Positions 1 to 13,089 of a DNA stretch of 64,000 nucleotides are shown one piece after another. A program made the translations under genes and the position numbers. Every line of letters starts with the position of its first letter. Positions within the stretch are counted from its first letter, which is position 1. The DNA is taken from NCBI GenBank assembly GCA_905221605.1, contig CAJNDS010002523.1, positions 1,530,606 through 1,594,605 of the forward strand, in the 5' to 3' direction. The notes under the pieces were generated by a model, which searched no databases, was not told the DNA's origin, and saw only the letters and a list, made by a program, of their open reading frames with translations. Source of the DNA: Symbiodinium natans. Its lineage: Eukaryota > Sar > Dinophyceae > Suessiales > Symbiodiniaceae.

Positions 1-765
1 TCCACGCCTCTAAGCATCAGTATGCAGGGAACTTCTGCGAGCCTTCTTTGCTAGTAGTCTTGGCCCAGTAACCATATTTCCAAAAAGGGCACCCTGGTTG
101 GGGTTGGTTACTTTACAAGGGAACCATGAACCCCACCCCCACCCACCCCGCCTCAACAAAAAGCCAGCCTATTTGGGGTTGGTACTCGATAAGGGATCCT
201 TGACCCCCAACAAAAAGGAAAAGGGCACCACTGGGCTACCGAGTTATAAGCAGGAGGGTTTCGCAGCAACGACTACCTTGGGAATCGAATGAAACCCTAT
301 GATTGGGATCATCTGCCCTGCGCTTGCTGGATTTCCAACGAAGGTACGTGAGCCACAAACCTTGTTAGGGTTCAAGTGGTCCTAAAGGTACTCAGAAAGG
401 TGCGCCCGCGTGAGAACTCTGGTTCTGTCACTGGCGTCCAACTAGAACTGCTCGAATTCTGAATGCAAAACCAACGCTCGACCCTGAATCTCAGCGTTAC
501 CCGCAGATCCTACACGGGCCCTAAACCCGAAACTCAAGATAATCCCCATGGTTTGGTTTTTTTATGGCTTAGGGCTTTATGGGGAGGGGCTGCACTGAGG
601 GTTTAGGGTTTCGGGTTTAGGGTTTAGGGCTTGGGGTTTAGGGTTTAGGGTTTAGGGTGTAGGGTGTAGGGTTTAGGGTTTAGGGTTTAGGGCTAGCCTT
701 GTCGCCCATCTTGGCCAGGTACTCCTCGACGACTCCGGCCCCCGAGCCCATAAGGATCAAAACGT

Positions 766-1475
766 ACTTGGCGCGAGGGCCTGGGTTGTTTGTTGCTTTT
801 GAGGCTCCAAAGGGGGGTTTTTTAGGGTTTAGGGTTTAGGGTTAGGGTTTAGGGTTTAGGGTTTAGGGTTTAGGGTTTAGGGTTTAGGGTTTAGGGTTTA
901 GGGTTTAGGGTTTAGGGTTTAGGGTTTAGGGTTTAGGGTTTAGGGTTTAGGGTTTAGGGTTTAGGGTTGAGGGATTAGGGTTTAGGGTTTAGGGTTTAGG
1001 GTTTAGGGTTTAGGGTTTAGGGTTTAGGGTTTAGGGTTTAGGGTTTAGGGTTTAGGGTTTAGGGTTTGGGAGGTTGGGGACTTGGCGCAAGGGCCTGGGT
1101 TTTGATTCAGGCTCCCAGAGGGGGGTTCAGAGTTTGAGGTTAGGGACTTGAGCCGAGGACCTGGGTTGTTTGCTATTAAGGCTCCAAAAGGGGGTTTTAG
1201 GGTTTAGGGTTAGGGAGTTGGCACGAGGGCCTGGGTTCTTATTGAGGCTCCAAAGGGGGTGTTTCGGGGAACCATGAACCCTAAGCCCTTGTCAAGGCTC
1301 CAAAGGGGGTTCTTGGGGTTTTTGGGGTTTTCCGGTTTAGGGTTCAGGGACTTGGCACGAGGGCCTATTTTGGTTTTTGTCTTTTAAGGCTCCAAAGAGG
1401 GGTGTAGGGTTTTATTTAGGGTTCTAGGGTTTAGGGACTTGGCACGAGGGCATGGGTTTTCTTATTAAGCCTGCA
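766..1475. repeat. degenerate dispersed unit between TTTAGGG arrays
   Basis: A unit containing CTTGGCACGAGGGCCTGGG, followed within 10-30 bp by AAGGCTCCAAAGGGGG, recurs at about 767, 1079, 1146, 1213, 1350 and 1436, with a partial copy near 1288. Copies differ by substitutions and small indels, and short TTTAGGG stretches lie between them. No coding potential is seen. Confidence 0.7.
821..1066 (+). repeat. (TTTAGGG)n array, long
   Basis: About 35 tandem heptamers on the + strand, almost perfect, with one degenerate stretch near 965-975. It is one of the longest arrays in the window. Confidence 0.95.
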
Positions 1476-3526
1476 AGGGATTTTGAGGGCGTCAGGGCTT
1501 TTAGGGTTTAGGGTTTCAAGGGCCTTAGGGTTCTTAGGGTGTAGGAGCTTTGCGGTTAAGGGTTAGGGTTTTAGGGGAGCCCTGAACCTTAAACCCTCAT
1601 TTAAAGGTTGGGGTCGGGGGTTGGGCCTAAAGAGCATACTGGTGAGGCTTTTGGAGGGCCGTTTGGGAGCAAAAAGGCCGCGAGCGATAACCTCAAATGC
1701 TTTAGGGTTTAGGGCTGTTTCTGGGGGTAGTCAAGCATGATTGATGGGAAAGCAGCCGACTGGGCAGGTTTTGTACTTCCGAACTTCGTGTTTAGTCGGG
1801 TACGAGCTGCTATCTATCGCCACTTGCTTAGGAGCTCAAGCCTAAACCCAAAACCCTAACCCCTATAAACCCTAAACCCCCAAAACCCTAAACCCTAAGC
1901 GCCCAAAACCTAAACCCCCAAAACCTAAACCCTCATTCCTAAACCCTAACCCCAAATCCCCCAAAAAGGCCCAGCGGCTGCCGACGTACTCGAACAGGGA
2001 GTACTTGCGGCCGCAGAGCTTCTCGATCCACAAGAAGGCCTGTCGTGATCTGCAGGGTTTAGGGTTTAGGGTTTAGGGTTTAGGGTTTAGGGTTAGGGTT
2101 TAGGGCGATCTCCAGCAGGACTGGGGCAGCATTGGGGGGCCCTAGAAAAACTACAACCTTTGATCGCTTTTCGGATGATATAGGAAGTAAGGGTAATGAT
2201 ATTTAAAAGTTTTTTACACCTACCTCTGAGGAGGCTTGGGGTTGGGTTGAGGGTTGTAGCCTAGCCTAAGCTTTAATTAAGCCGTTTAGGGTTAAGGGCA
2301 TGGACCCCTAAGGTCCTAATGCTTCATAACAGGTGAATGAACACAAGGCGAGCCCAAAAGTCCTAAACCCCAAACAACCGCACAACCGCAGCCCGTCTCT
2401 CCACCGCAAGGTTTAGGGCTTAGGATTTAGATCGTTTAAAGTGGACTGCTGCAGTCCACGGTGGAGGACGGCAAGTCATTCTGAGTCTTTCTTGATATAC
2501 AAACTGAAGCGAAAGTTGTGCTAGGGTTTAGGGTTTAGGGTTTAGAGTTGAGGGTTTAGGGTTTTGGGCTTTGGGCGGTGCGTCGGCTGACTCTTCGGCT
2601 GATGGGTCTTGTGATCCACGCGGAAGGGGCTGCGGAAAAGCGTTTAGCGCAACTTGCGCCACGCGTGGAAAGTTCAGGCTTTTGTCTCGGGGTCAGGGAT
2701 TACACTGATGGCTTCATAGTTTCGGGGAGTTGGATGACTTTTTTGGGGGTTCCCTAAACCCTAAACCCTCATGGGCTCTCTGCGACCAACTCCTCCGAAG
2801 CTCTTTAGCCCCTGAAATGGAATAGGGCTCAGGGTTGGAGTGTGGGATTTCCGGAGTTTGGGTTTTGGGTTTCGGGTTTGGGGTTTAGGGTTTAGGGATT
2901 TGGGTTCAGGGCTGTAGGGGTTAATTCTGCTTAACAACCCTAATTCCTAAACCCGAAACCCTAAACCGCCCTCCCATTTGGGCCTCCTCCACAACTTCCG
3001 GCACATTCAGGTAGTACGTGTTTGCTGCCTGCCGCGCCCAACAAAACGCTCAGGTTCAGCGGACCCAACGCCAAGCCCCTAAACCCTAAGCCCAAACCCC
3101 AAACTAGGGATTAGGGTTGAGGGTTATAGGGTTATAAGTTATGGGTTTTGGGGGCTATGCTCCAAGACTGCGCTAGCCCCTAGACGAGTCTGGGGTTTGC
3201 AAAATCCAGGCTGCCCGTTTGTTCTGCAAAATTTCACCACAAGTCACTGAGTCTCAGAACAGAAAGTTTGAGACCCGGGTAGGGTTCAGTGTTGAGAGGG
3301 TTCGACACAACGGAAGCCCAACACATCGCCCAAAAGTTTTTAGGGTTGAGAGGGAACACAAGCACCTGGCCCCACAGGTTTAGGATTTAGGGTTTAGGGT
3401 TCAGGGTTTAGGGTTTAGGGTTTAGGGTTCAGCACTCCGGGTCGAGCAGCTTTATGGTTAAGCTTTATTTACGGCTCGGATATAACACCCACCCACCCAG
3501 AGAATCCCGCTACATTGAGAAAGCCA

Positions 3527-3945
3527 AAAACGGCCAAATTCTGAAAATAAAGCGGCCAAATTCTGAAAATAAAGCGGCCAAATTCTGAAAATAAAGCGGC
3601 CAAATTCTGAAATTCAATTAGCCTTTGGCCTGATTTTGGCTCATTCTGAAAATAAAGCGGCCAAATTCTGAAAATAAAGCGGACAAATTCTGAAAATAAA
3701 GCGGCCAAATTCTGAAAATAAAGCGGCCAAATTCTGAGAATAAAGCGGCAAAATTCTGAAAATAAAGCGGCCAAATTCTGAAAATAAAGCGGCCAAATTC
3801 TGAAATTCAATTAGCCTTTGGCCTGATTTTGGCTCATTCTGAAAATAAAGCGGCCAAATTCTGAAAATAAAGCGGACAAATTCTGAAAATAAAGCGGCCA
3901 AATTCTGAAAATAAAGCGGCCAAATTTTGAAAATACAATTAAGGT
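3527..3945. repeat. 22-bp tandem repeat with higher-order duplication
   Basis: A 22-bp unit (GAAAATAAAGCGGCCAAATTCT) is tandemly repeated. Twice, near 3604-3646 and 3797-3839, the array is interrupted by the same divergent segment containing GCCTTTGGCCTGATTTTGG, about 193 bp apart, so a block of several units was duplicated as a whole. It is AT-rich compared with the surrounding DNA. The two minus-strand open frames across it are repeat translations. Confidence 0.9.
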
Positions 3946-5257
3946 TTAAATATATATGGTAGAGAGGGTTTAGGGTTTAGGGTTTAGGGTTTAGGGTTCA
4001 AGAAAGATGAGGTAGCCAAAGCAAAGAAGCTACAATCGGACTGTTCCGGTGTATGCTGTTGGAATGTAAACCTTTTCTAGGGATGGCCCTTCAAAACCTT
4101 CTGCAAGATGTTCCTATAAAAATCATCCGCTTCAAACCCAAGAAGCTTGGAACACATAAACCATCCCGAGGTTCAGGTTTTAGGGTTTAGGGTTCGGGTT
4201 TAGGGTCTAGGGCCTATCTAGCTTCCTTTGGGAACGTGGTTGAGTTCCAAGAGGATCGAGAGAGAGGCCTTGAACCCCTCAACCCTACAGGGTTTAGGGT
4301 GCCGGTTTTCGGGCTATAGGGCTACAGGGGGTATAGTTTAAACTCTCAACCCTAAACCCTAAACCCGAAACCCTAATCCTAAACCCTAAACCCTAAAACC
4401 TAGCCCCACACCCTAAACCCTAAACCCTCCTTGGAGAGAGAGGGGCTTCTCCCGGCCTCGACGGCCTGGAAGTAGATGTCATCGCACTGCGCCGTGCCCC
4501 GCGCGTGCGGATGGTTGGGGTTCCTCTGAGGGCGGTTTACAGTTTAGGGTTTAGGGTTTAGGGTTTGGGGTTTAGGGTTTATCGGGTTTCTAGGGTTTAG
4601 GGTTTATAGGGTTTATAGGGTTTATAGGGTTTGTAGGGTTTGTGGGGTTATCGGGTTCTTTAGGGTTTCTGGCTTCTTCAACTTGTGTCTTTGGGATTTA
4701 GTGTTTCAGGCTTCTAGGATGTTCTGCTTCTTCAACGTGTGTTTTTGGAAGTTGGATGTCTTTTGGTGGTGTTCGGGCTTAGGGTGTAGCTGGTGTCTTC
4801 TTTTGTGGGGGGGGGGGGGGGGTTTGGGTTGGGGTTCAGTCTTGGGCTTTAGGGTTCAGTCGTGTTTTGTTGATGGCTTGATTAAGGGTGGTTGAGGCCT
4901 TCGATGGGTGCTTGTTGGAGTTGCTGTGGAGGGGCTTAAACCCAAAACTCGAAACCCTAGTCCCTAAATCCTAATCCGTAAACCCTATATGCCCTGAGTC
5001 CCAAACCCCATATACCCTAAACCCCAAACACTACTATAAGCTTAGGGTTTGGGGTTTAGGGTTTAGGGTTTAAGGTTTAGGATTTAGGGTTTAGGGTTTC
5101 ATACATAACAAACCCTGGTAGGTTGACAAGGACGATTCGGGCTGTTGGGGCCTGGGGAGCCCTGAGAGCTTCACCATCAGCGAGCTGTGGCAAAGCAATT
5201 CGGAGGCGAAACCCTAAACCCTAAACCAACGGTACACCCCTGTAAGCAGGGTTGGGG

Positions 5258-5462
5258 TGTAGGGTTTAGGGTTTAGGGTTTAGGGTTTAGGGTTTAGGGT
5301 TTAGGGTTTAGGGTTTAGGGTTTAGGGTTTAGGGTTTAGGGTTTAGGGTTTAGGGTTTAGGGTTTAGGGTTTAGGGTTTAGGGTTTAGGGTTTTAGGGTT
5401 TAGGGTTTTTTTAGGTTTTTTTTTTTTTTTTGGGGGGGGGGTTTAGGGTTTAGGGTTTAGGG
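5258..5462 (+). repeat. (TTTAGGG)n array ending in T and G runs
   Basis: About 20 near-perfect heptamers, followed by a T-rich run and a G run (about 5410-5445) and a final short TTTAGGG stretch. Confidence 0.95.
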
Positions 5463-5465
5463 CTA

Positions 5466-5554
5466 CCTGGGACTCTCTTTACCTATATGTATTTGTGGGG
5501 TATACCTACTAGTTAAGGGGCAGTTTCGACTAAACTGTAGGAAAATAGAGCCCC
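5466..5554. mobile_element. MITE-like element, CCTGGG family, copy 1
   Basis: A short non-coding element beginning CCTGGGACTCTCTTTACC and ending with the near-complement AAACTGTAGGAAAATAGAGCCCC. It is clearly related to the better-preserved copy at 10111-10202. The left flank ends in TA. The right terminus has lost its last few bases compared with copy 2. Confidence 0.6.
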
Positions 5555-5997
5555 TCAACCCTAAACCCTAAACCCTAGGCCCTAAACCCTAAACCCTAAA
5601 CCCTAAACCTTAGGCCCTAAGGCTCAAAAGCCCTAAACACAAAAGGCCGGAAGCCCAAGCGCGAAGCGACCGAGGCGCAATGCCCTGGAACGGTGGGCAT
5701 CGATCTCCTGGGAATTACGGGTTTAGGGTTTAGGGTTTAGGGATTAGGGTTTAGGGTTTAGGGTACCACAACCGCAGAGGAGGATTTCTGGGTACCGAGT
5801 TCCATAATCGCACTACAAAAGTTGCAGGCACTTGGGCAACGCAACACAGCCCTCAACGACCCGCAGCCTCAAACCCTCAGCCCAACAAAGAGCGCATCGT
5901 CTGCAACCTGAACACGACACAGACGGCCGACACCTCGATGTTTCGCCTGGAAACTAACCCTCTCCACATAAAAGTCACAACAAACCAAGGCCCTAAA

Positions 5998-6116
5998 CCC
6001 AGAGACTCCAATACCCCTTAATTAAGATTTTTTCCGTAAACCATTTAAACCATATAAGGAACCCTATAAAAAATGCACGGAATGTTCCTTAGTTAAGGGG
6101 TATTGGAGTCTCTGGG
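5998..6116. mobile_element. MITE-like element with 29-bp terminal inverted repeats
   Basis: The left arm at 5998-6026 and the right arm at 6088-6116 are inverted copies with one mismatch in 29. They enclose about 60 bp of AT-rich, non-coding DNA. Size, terminal repeats and lack of coding capacity fit a miniature inverted-repeat element. No target duplication can be called confidently. Confidence 0.75.
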
Positions 6117-8292
6117 AAGACTCCAGGAACAGGGTTGGCCCCTTGGATGGCTTTATACAAAGAATCACAAGGCCAAAACCCTAAACCCTAAACCCCAAAC
6201 CCTAAACCCTCAATCCTAAACCCGAAACCGGGCCCCCCAGCCGGGGCCAAAAGCTCCACCACCTTCTGGAAGATCTCCTTCGGGTAGGCCTGCTACGCGA
6301 CCAAAGGAGGGGTCCGTATCAGACACCCTGGGGGGTACATAGGCCCAATTTGTAGGGTACTTTAAGGTACATGGGGTTTGGGGTAGGGTCTAGGGTTTAG
6401 GGTAGGCTTTAGGGGAAGTTAGGGTGCCCATTCTGGGAGTTTCCATGACAACGACAAGGATGTGACTATTCTGGATAGATCCTATCTTCGGAACCCCCCC
6501 CCCCCCCCCGCCCGCCTCCCCATTAGTTGCCAAACCTAAACTTTAACACCTAAATTTTAGGGTTTAGGGTTTAGGTTTCTTGGATTGATTGTGAACTCCG
6601 GAATTTTATCTCTCAGACGAATGAGGACCCCCCCTCGAGACTGCGTGGCTCCTAAACCTACACTCCCTAAGCCCGACACTCGCTCATGATCAAGGGGGGG
6701 TTCTTACCCCAAACCCTAAACCCTAAACCCTAAACCCTAAACCCTAGACCCTTTTTGCTTGCTTGGGGGCCTGGATCTTCTGAATCTCGTGCGACGTGCG
6801 GAATCCATCGAAGGCATGCACGAAGGGCACCTCGAAAGATTTTTTCTGGGGGGTTTAGGGTTTAGGGTTTAGGGTTTAGGGTTTAGGGTTTATAGGGTTT
6901 AAGGTTTAGGGTTTAGGGTTTAGGGTTTAGGGTTTAGGGCCTAGGGCGCCCGAAGCCCGACTGCACCCTATAAGACCTCTAAAGTCTCAGAAAGGAAACC
7001 CGCTAAAACCGCAAAGCCTGTCCCTGTGATTGCAATCCCGAGGTCCGCAACAGCCCTTTCCCCCCCCCCCCCCCCCCAAACCCTACAAAGCCCCTACCAA
7101 AACCCTACAAACCCAGTGGCCCCAAAGCCCCTGAAGCCCCTAAACCCTACACCCCTTAGACCATTAAAGCCTATCCAACCCTGAAGCCCCCAAAGCCCCG
7201 GCCTAAACCTCACATAATCCCTAAATTCCGAAAGCCCTACGCCTATAAACCTCCATAACAAATGCAAAATCTCGGAGGCACCCGTGAGCGGAGTGTGGCG
7301 ATGTGCGACGCCAGGGCAAAGTCCAGGGCCTCCGTGAGAATAGGTTTCGAGTTTATCGAGGGTTTAGGGTTTAGTGTTTCGGGTTCAGAGTTTAGGGTTT
7401 AGGGTTTCGGGTTCAGAGTTTAGGATTGAATGATTGATGGCTTGTGCCTGACTGCGCTGCTCCGTCTCTCCACACCTTCTTCCGAGGGTGCGGCAAAATC
7501 GTTATTCGTAAGCCTAGCTCGCTACCGGCATGTGCATTCTGCGAGTAGGGGTATAGGCACTTGCAAATTTCCGCGGGACGTGTGGGCTTTTCTGTGCTGA
7601 CAACTTTGCAGGGCTCGGGGGTTGCACCCCCTAAACCCTCAACCCTAAACCCTAAACCCTAAACCCTAAACCCTAAACCCTAAACCCTGAACCCTAAACC
7701 CTAAACCCTAAGGCGTGGGGCTAGAGGGTGGAGGGGTTGCAGGTGCCCGGTTGAGGCCTTCAGGCTTTAGGGTGCTGAGGAACCGGTTTAGGGTTTAGGG
7801 TTTAGGGTTTAGGGTTTAGGCGTTTAGGGTTTAGGGTTCAGGGTTTAGGATTTCGGGCTTAGGGATTGAATATTGGGTTTCGGGCTCGGAGGTTAGAGTT
7901 GCCGGCTTCGAATTTGAGATTGGAGCGCGCACGCGCGAGCTCCATGCTGCTTACCAGCGCATCATAGGGCTGAACCCTAAAACTCTCAATGCTTTAAATA
8001 CACGTGATTTCAGTGTTTAGGGTTTACGGCACCCGTTAACTCGATAAATTAGAGCACTGGCACTAAACCTTCGGCACAAAATCCCAAAACCTGATCTCTA
8101 AATTTGACTCTAAATCCTGCAAGGACTGAATCCCTAAACCCTAAACCCTAAACCCTAGACCCTAGACAAACCCTAAACCCTAAACCCTAAACCTCACAAG
8201 CCCTCCCAAGTGCTTGGCCTGCTGGACAGTGCTGCCAAAAAGAATGGCGAAGCCAGTCGACCTTTGAAGGCTTACAGAGTTGAGGGGAGGGG

Positions 8293-8386
8293 TCCCTAAA
8301 CCCTAAACCCTAAACCCTAAACCCTAAACCCTAAACCCTAAACCCTAAACCCTAAACCCTAAACCCTAAACCCTAAACCCTAGACG
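8293..8386 (-). repeat. (CCCTAAA)n array
   Basis: About 13 perfect heptamers in the CCCTAAA orientation on the + strand. Confidence 0.95.
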
Positions 8387-10110
8387 GGTCTACTTAGGGC
8401 TTTTCGCATTCCTCAAATGTTTGATACGGAACCGAATGCTGTGACATGCTGGTGATTTTAGGATGGAGGCAGGAGGGGGGCCAGGTTCATTCATCTGGTC
8501 GTAAGCACCCTGAACCCCAAACCCTCATCAGCCCACCGGGAGCAACCGAGAACTGGAAACGTTGAAGACACCGGTAACCTCAAGACCCAGCACCGTCAAA
8601 CACACCAGATGACCCCGTACCCTCAATCATCCCTACCCAAGCCCCCAACCGCATTGACTTGTTATTGAGTTTTATGTGTCTGTGTGGGGTGAACAGGACT
8701 GTCTGAATCCCTACACCCTAAAGCCTAAATTCCCTACACCCTCACGCCCGAAACCCGGTACCCTAAAGCCCTTTACACCCTAAACCCTGGTGTCCCATTT
8801 CAAGACCAGCAGCCGCACTGCTTGGATGTCGTTCTGATCACCGAAGATACTGAGAGCCTGCGGTTGCGACACCCTAAACCCTAAACCCTAAACCCTCAAC
8901 CCGAAACCCTAAACCCTAAAACCCTAAAAACCCTAAACCCGAAGCCTGAAAACCCTGGTAGAGGCTGCACCGAGCTTGGGCCCAGGCGTGTGGGGTTTAG
9001 GGTTTAGGGCACGATGGGCTCAGCTTGTAGGGCTGGAGTGGAATAGGACTTCGGTTTAGGGTTTAGGGTTTAGGGTTTAGGGTTTAGGGTTTAGGGTTAA
9101 GGTTTTAGGGCTTAGGGTTTAGGGTTTTGGGGTTTGGGGTTTAGGGTTTAGGGTTCAGGTTTGAGGGTTAAGGGGGCTCAAGGCTTGCAGGGCTTCGGGT
9201 TTCCGGGCTAGCTGTCATTATGAGTGGCACAATTTTGTATTCTTACTTCGTACTGAATTTCGATACCCGGAACTGTTCGTATGAAAATAGAGGTCGTTTG
9301 CGTTCTTGTTCTTGCCTTTTTTTGCTTTGTTGTGATGATAAACCTTCCTAACCGTAAATAAAACCCTACACCCTACATGCTTTCTTCGAAGCTCAGCAGA
9401 GAGCCCTCGAGCGCGCGCACTCATCGCTTTCTCTAACCGACTCTAACCTGAACTGTAAAACCTATATATAAATTTGTGCATATATATATATATTGAGTAT
9501 ACAAGCACTGAGTTTAGAGGGGAAGGGGTTTCATCCAAGATCTCTAAAACCCTTAACCCGCAAGCCCTGCGAGAACCCTCACCCCCCCCCCTCACGCCCA
9601 CGCCGGTAAATTCTTGCATGGATCTGGAAGTAAATATCCTGTTTGGGGGGGGTTTAGGAGTTTAGCCTAAAAAACGAAACCCTAAATCCTACACCCTAAA
9701 CCCTAATCGGGCTTCGGGAGTCTTAGGGAGTTTGGGAGTACAGGGCCGATCAGACGCCTGCAACACGCAACCCTATTGCGTGAGGTTTCAACGCTTTCTT
9801 TAACTTTTGCCGTCTTCCGTAGTTCCTAGCCACAACCAACCCGATTTCCGATGTCTCGACGCGAAGGTTAGGGTCTAGTGTTGCTAGAGCACGTAGCTCT
9901 AAACCGCAAGTCCTGGCCCACAGGCTTCGAAATCCTATAATTCCTGGCGTTGAAGGTTTAGGTATACGTAGTCCAATGCAGCAAATCCTAAACCCTTACG
10001 AACCTTCCATTACGAACCGTATAAAACCGATCCCCCCCCCCCCCCCAAATGGACCCCAAACCCCAGTAAAAACCCTGGAAAGAGCTTTTCAGCTCTGAGC
10101 TCTAGAACTA

Positions 10111-10202
10111 CCTGGGACACTCTCTACCTACAGTTTTACGGGTTAGATACCTGCTAATTGATGGGTAGCTACTACGAAACTGTAGGTAAATAGAGCCCCA
10201 GG
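10111..10202. mobile_element. MITE-like element, CCTGGG family, copy 2
   Basis: A 92-bp element whose first 26 bases (CCTGGGACACTCTCTACC...) and last 26 bases are inverted copies matching at 22 positions. The left flank ends in TA; the right flank starts CA, so a TA target duplication would need one later substitution. The interior is non-coding. The first seven bases, CCTGGGA, and the TA on the left equal those at the left end of the large insertion at 31343. Confidence 0.7.
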
Positions 10203-11040
10203 CAGACCTTCCCTACCCTAAACTTATCAACCTCAAGGACCAAGCTGGGTTGCTGCTTCGGACGAGATAAGAAATCTGGCTCCCAATGTGTCCATATTGA
10301 TGTAACATCAAATTAAAGGTGTTCAGGGTTTAGGACTTACCCTAAAAGCTGAACCCTAAGCCCCCCCCACACCCCAAACCCAGAAAGCAACCCTAAACCC
10401 TAAACCCTAAACCCGAAACCCGAAGTTCCTTTAACAGCAGGACCGCCTGCCCGGCAACGGCGCGCGCAGCTACGTGCATCACGCATGGAGTGAGCTCACC
10501 GGCGATCTTGTACCTAGGATGAGGGTTTCAGGGTTTAGGGTTTATGGTTTACGGGCTTTGGGGTTTTAGGGTTTAGGCTTTAGGGTTTACGGGCTTTAGG
10601 CTTTAGGCTTCTTGGGCTTTGGGGGTTTAGAGCTTGGGGTTTAGGAATAGGAGTTCGGGCTTTGGGCTTTTTAGGTTTTTCGGGCTCTTGAGATTGGGGT
10701 TTAGGGATAGGGGTTCGGGTTTCGGGCTTTTGGGGTTTAGAGTTTGGGGGTTAGAGACAAGGGCTCGGGTTTTGGGCTTCAGGCTGTTTAGGTTTGTTGA
10801 GCTTTGGGGTTTAGTTGTTTGGGGTTTAGGGACAGAGGTTTGGGGTTTAGGGATAGGGGTTCGGGTTTGGGGCTTTAGGGTTTAGGGTGTTAGAGACTTT
10901 GAGGGTTGAGGGTTTTGGGCGTTCAGGGTCTGTAGGACTGGTTGCGGGTGAGGGCTTTAACGTGTTAGGGTTTTAGGGAGATCTTGTATCTGGGTCTGTA
11001 GGGTTCTGGGATTAGGTGGTTCTGGGAATTTAGGGTACTA

Positions 11041-11150
11041 GTATATCTATGTGTATATGTGTGTATATATATGTATTTATATATATGTATATACATGTAT
11101 ATATATGTATATATATATATATATGTATATACATAAATATATGCATATTT
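11041..11150. repeat. TA/TG-rich microsatellite
   Basis: Alternating TATATG and TATATA stretches with little else. Its short open frame is a repeat translation. A similar AT tract occurs near 17660-17705. Confidence 0.85.
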
Positions 11151-12989
11151 CTACCTATTTAAAGGATTTGGAAGCTCAAGGGACGAGGCCCTTTCAACCA
11201 CATGCAGGTACTTTCCGGACCGTGCCGGCAACCGTATCTGGTTAAACCCGGATACCTCGTCCACAAAAGTCTTTGTTCACTTCTCCTGCCTTCGCTGCAT
11301 ACACAGCTCTGTCACGGTACGTGACTGTCTCGGGCTGGCTGAGGGCTGGCTGAGCAGAACGAGGGAGTGCCAGGAGAGTCAGGACCGTCATGTGTCTCCG
11401 CATCTTCTGACGGGATTGCTTGCTCGGGGTCAAGCTCTGTTCATTTACATCGCTTCTGGAGACTTGAGTAGCTTAAGGCTTAAAGTGGTAGACTTTCTTC
11501 ACCTGCTGCACCTAGGCTAGGTGCTCTGCGGAGGTGATAACCCCCCTAGGGCTGAACCCTAAACCCTCAAAACCCTAAGCCCCCAAGCCCTAAACCCCTA
11601 ACCCCTAAACCCCAAACCCTGAACCCTAAACCCTAAACCCCGAAGCCCTAAACCCTAAAGCCTGAACTCCTAAAGCCTGAGCTTGCAGATCCATCAAGTG
11701 GCATGTTTGGCACCATCAGCAAAAGTCCTGCAAGCCGGGTGTATGGTGGGACGTGGGGCTTTAGAGCTTATGGCTTAGGGTTTAGGGTTTAGGGTTTAGG
11801 GCTAGGGTTTAGGATTTAGTGTTTAAGGTTTGGGCGGTTTATGAGGTTCAGGGCTTCAGGCTAGAGATCATGTAGGGAGATTGCGGAAAACTGTCTGCTT
11901 CAACGAGGTTCTCAAGTTCTAGCTCGGAACTTGCAACCTAGGACAAACAAACAATGAGACAATCACTTTTGAGCTTTACTTTGGATTCACCTGTACCAAG
12001 AGAAGGGTTTAGGGTTAGGGCTTTAGGGTTTAGGCTTCCGAATCCTAGTCAAAGGAGAAAAAACACGGTGGAAGGTTGAAGGTCAGAGTCTTCCCGTTGT
12101 GATGGTTTTCTGGCCGTTGGATTTCCACTAGGTTGTAAACCTTTGCAGGAGACAATGAGACGATGGGTGGGGGGAGGCTGTACGCAAAGGGTTATAGGTT
12201 TAGGGTTTAGTGCCCATCATCGCACTGCCCCACTGCAAGAATTGAAACCAGTGACTAGTAGGGGTTCGTTCCTGGAGCAAGCCCAAACCTGACGCAAGCC
12301 TAGCAAGCTGAAACGCAATGCCAGAAACCCAACCCATTGTTGCCTAAATATCCCCACCGTTTTAATCCCTAATTGCGTTCACTCCCCCGAACAAAGGCCC
12401 TAAACCCTAAACCCTAAACCCCAAACCTTACACCCTACACCATCCCACGGCATGCTTCGAGCCCACTGGAAGCGATTTTTGACACCGAAAGCCTTATACC
12501 CAAAATCCCGAGCCTAGTCCCGAAAGCCTGGGTTTAGGGTTTAGGGTTGAGGGTTTAGGGTTTAGGGGTAATCCCACATGCCCTGTAGTGCCCTAAGCCC
12601 TGCAGAATCGCACGACTTCGCCCCAACGAGCCTCAACTCAACATCAACAAGCATCTCCGCCCTAGAATGCCCCACTTGAACCCGAAAACACGAGACCCTC
12701 AACTCTACATCACCCTCTAAACCCTAAACCCTAAACCCTAAACCCTAAACCCTAAACCCCAGCCATCCTTGGGAGGCCGTGAAGGTTGTGGCGAGGCCAC
12801 CAACCGCCAAAGCTCCGTGCATGGCACCTCCACGAGGTGTTCCGGGTGTCGGAGCCGTGAGGGTTTAGGGTTTAGGGTTTAGGGTTTAGGGTTTAGGGTT
12901 TAGGGTTTAGGGTTTAGGGTCTAGGGTCTAGGGTTTAGGGTTTAGGGCTTAGGGTTTTGGGATTCAAGGTTGAGGGGAGTAATTAGGTT

Positions 12990-13089
12990 GAAATGTGTTT
13001 CTCCTTTGTCCGAACGGTCCTTAGTAGGGATTATAGTACCCCCTATTCTAATCCCTACTCAGGACTGTTAGTATAAGGGGGAACATCCC
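12990..13089. mobile_element. MITE-like element, GGGATGTTCC family, copy 1
   Basis: The right end reads TAAGGGGGAACATCCC, and inside it GGTCCTTAGTAGGGATTA is mirrored by TAATCCCTACTCAGGAC. The left end is degenerate. Copies at 17431-17514 and 20292-20346 share the same ends and internal inverted repeat. Confidence 0.65.

Noticed and set aside
3627..3840. ATTTTGGCTCA at two places, resembling part of the dinoflagellate spliced leader
   Set aside because: Only 11 bases match, both copies lie inside a duplicated satellite segment, and no gene follows.
3469..3901. Minus-strand open frames of 86-113 residues over the 22-bp repeat
   Set aside because: Pure repeat translation with a recurring Phe/Leu-rich unit; no start context or flanking coding sequence.
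9218..11433. Several 60-90 residue open frames in the telomere-repeat region
   Set aside because: Low-complexity or TA-microsatellite translations without motif, splice context or neighbouring exon.
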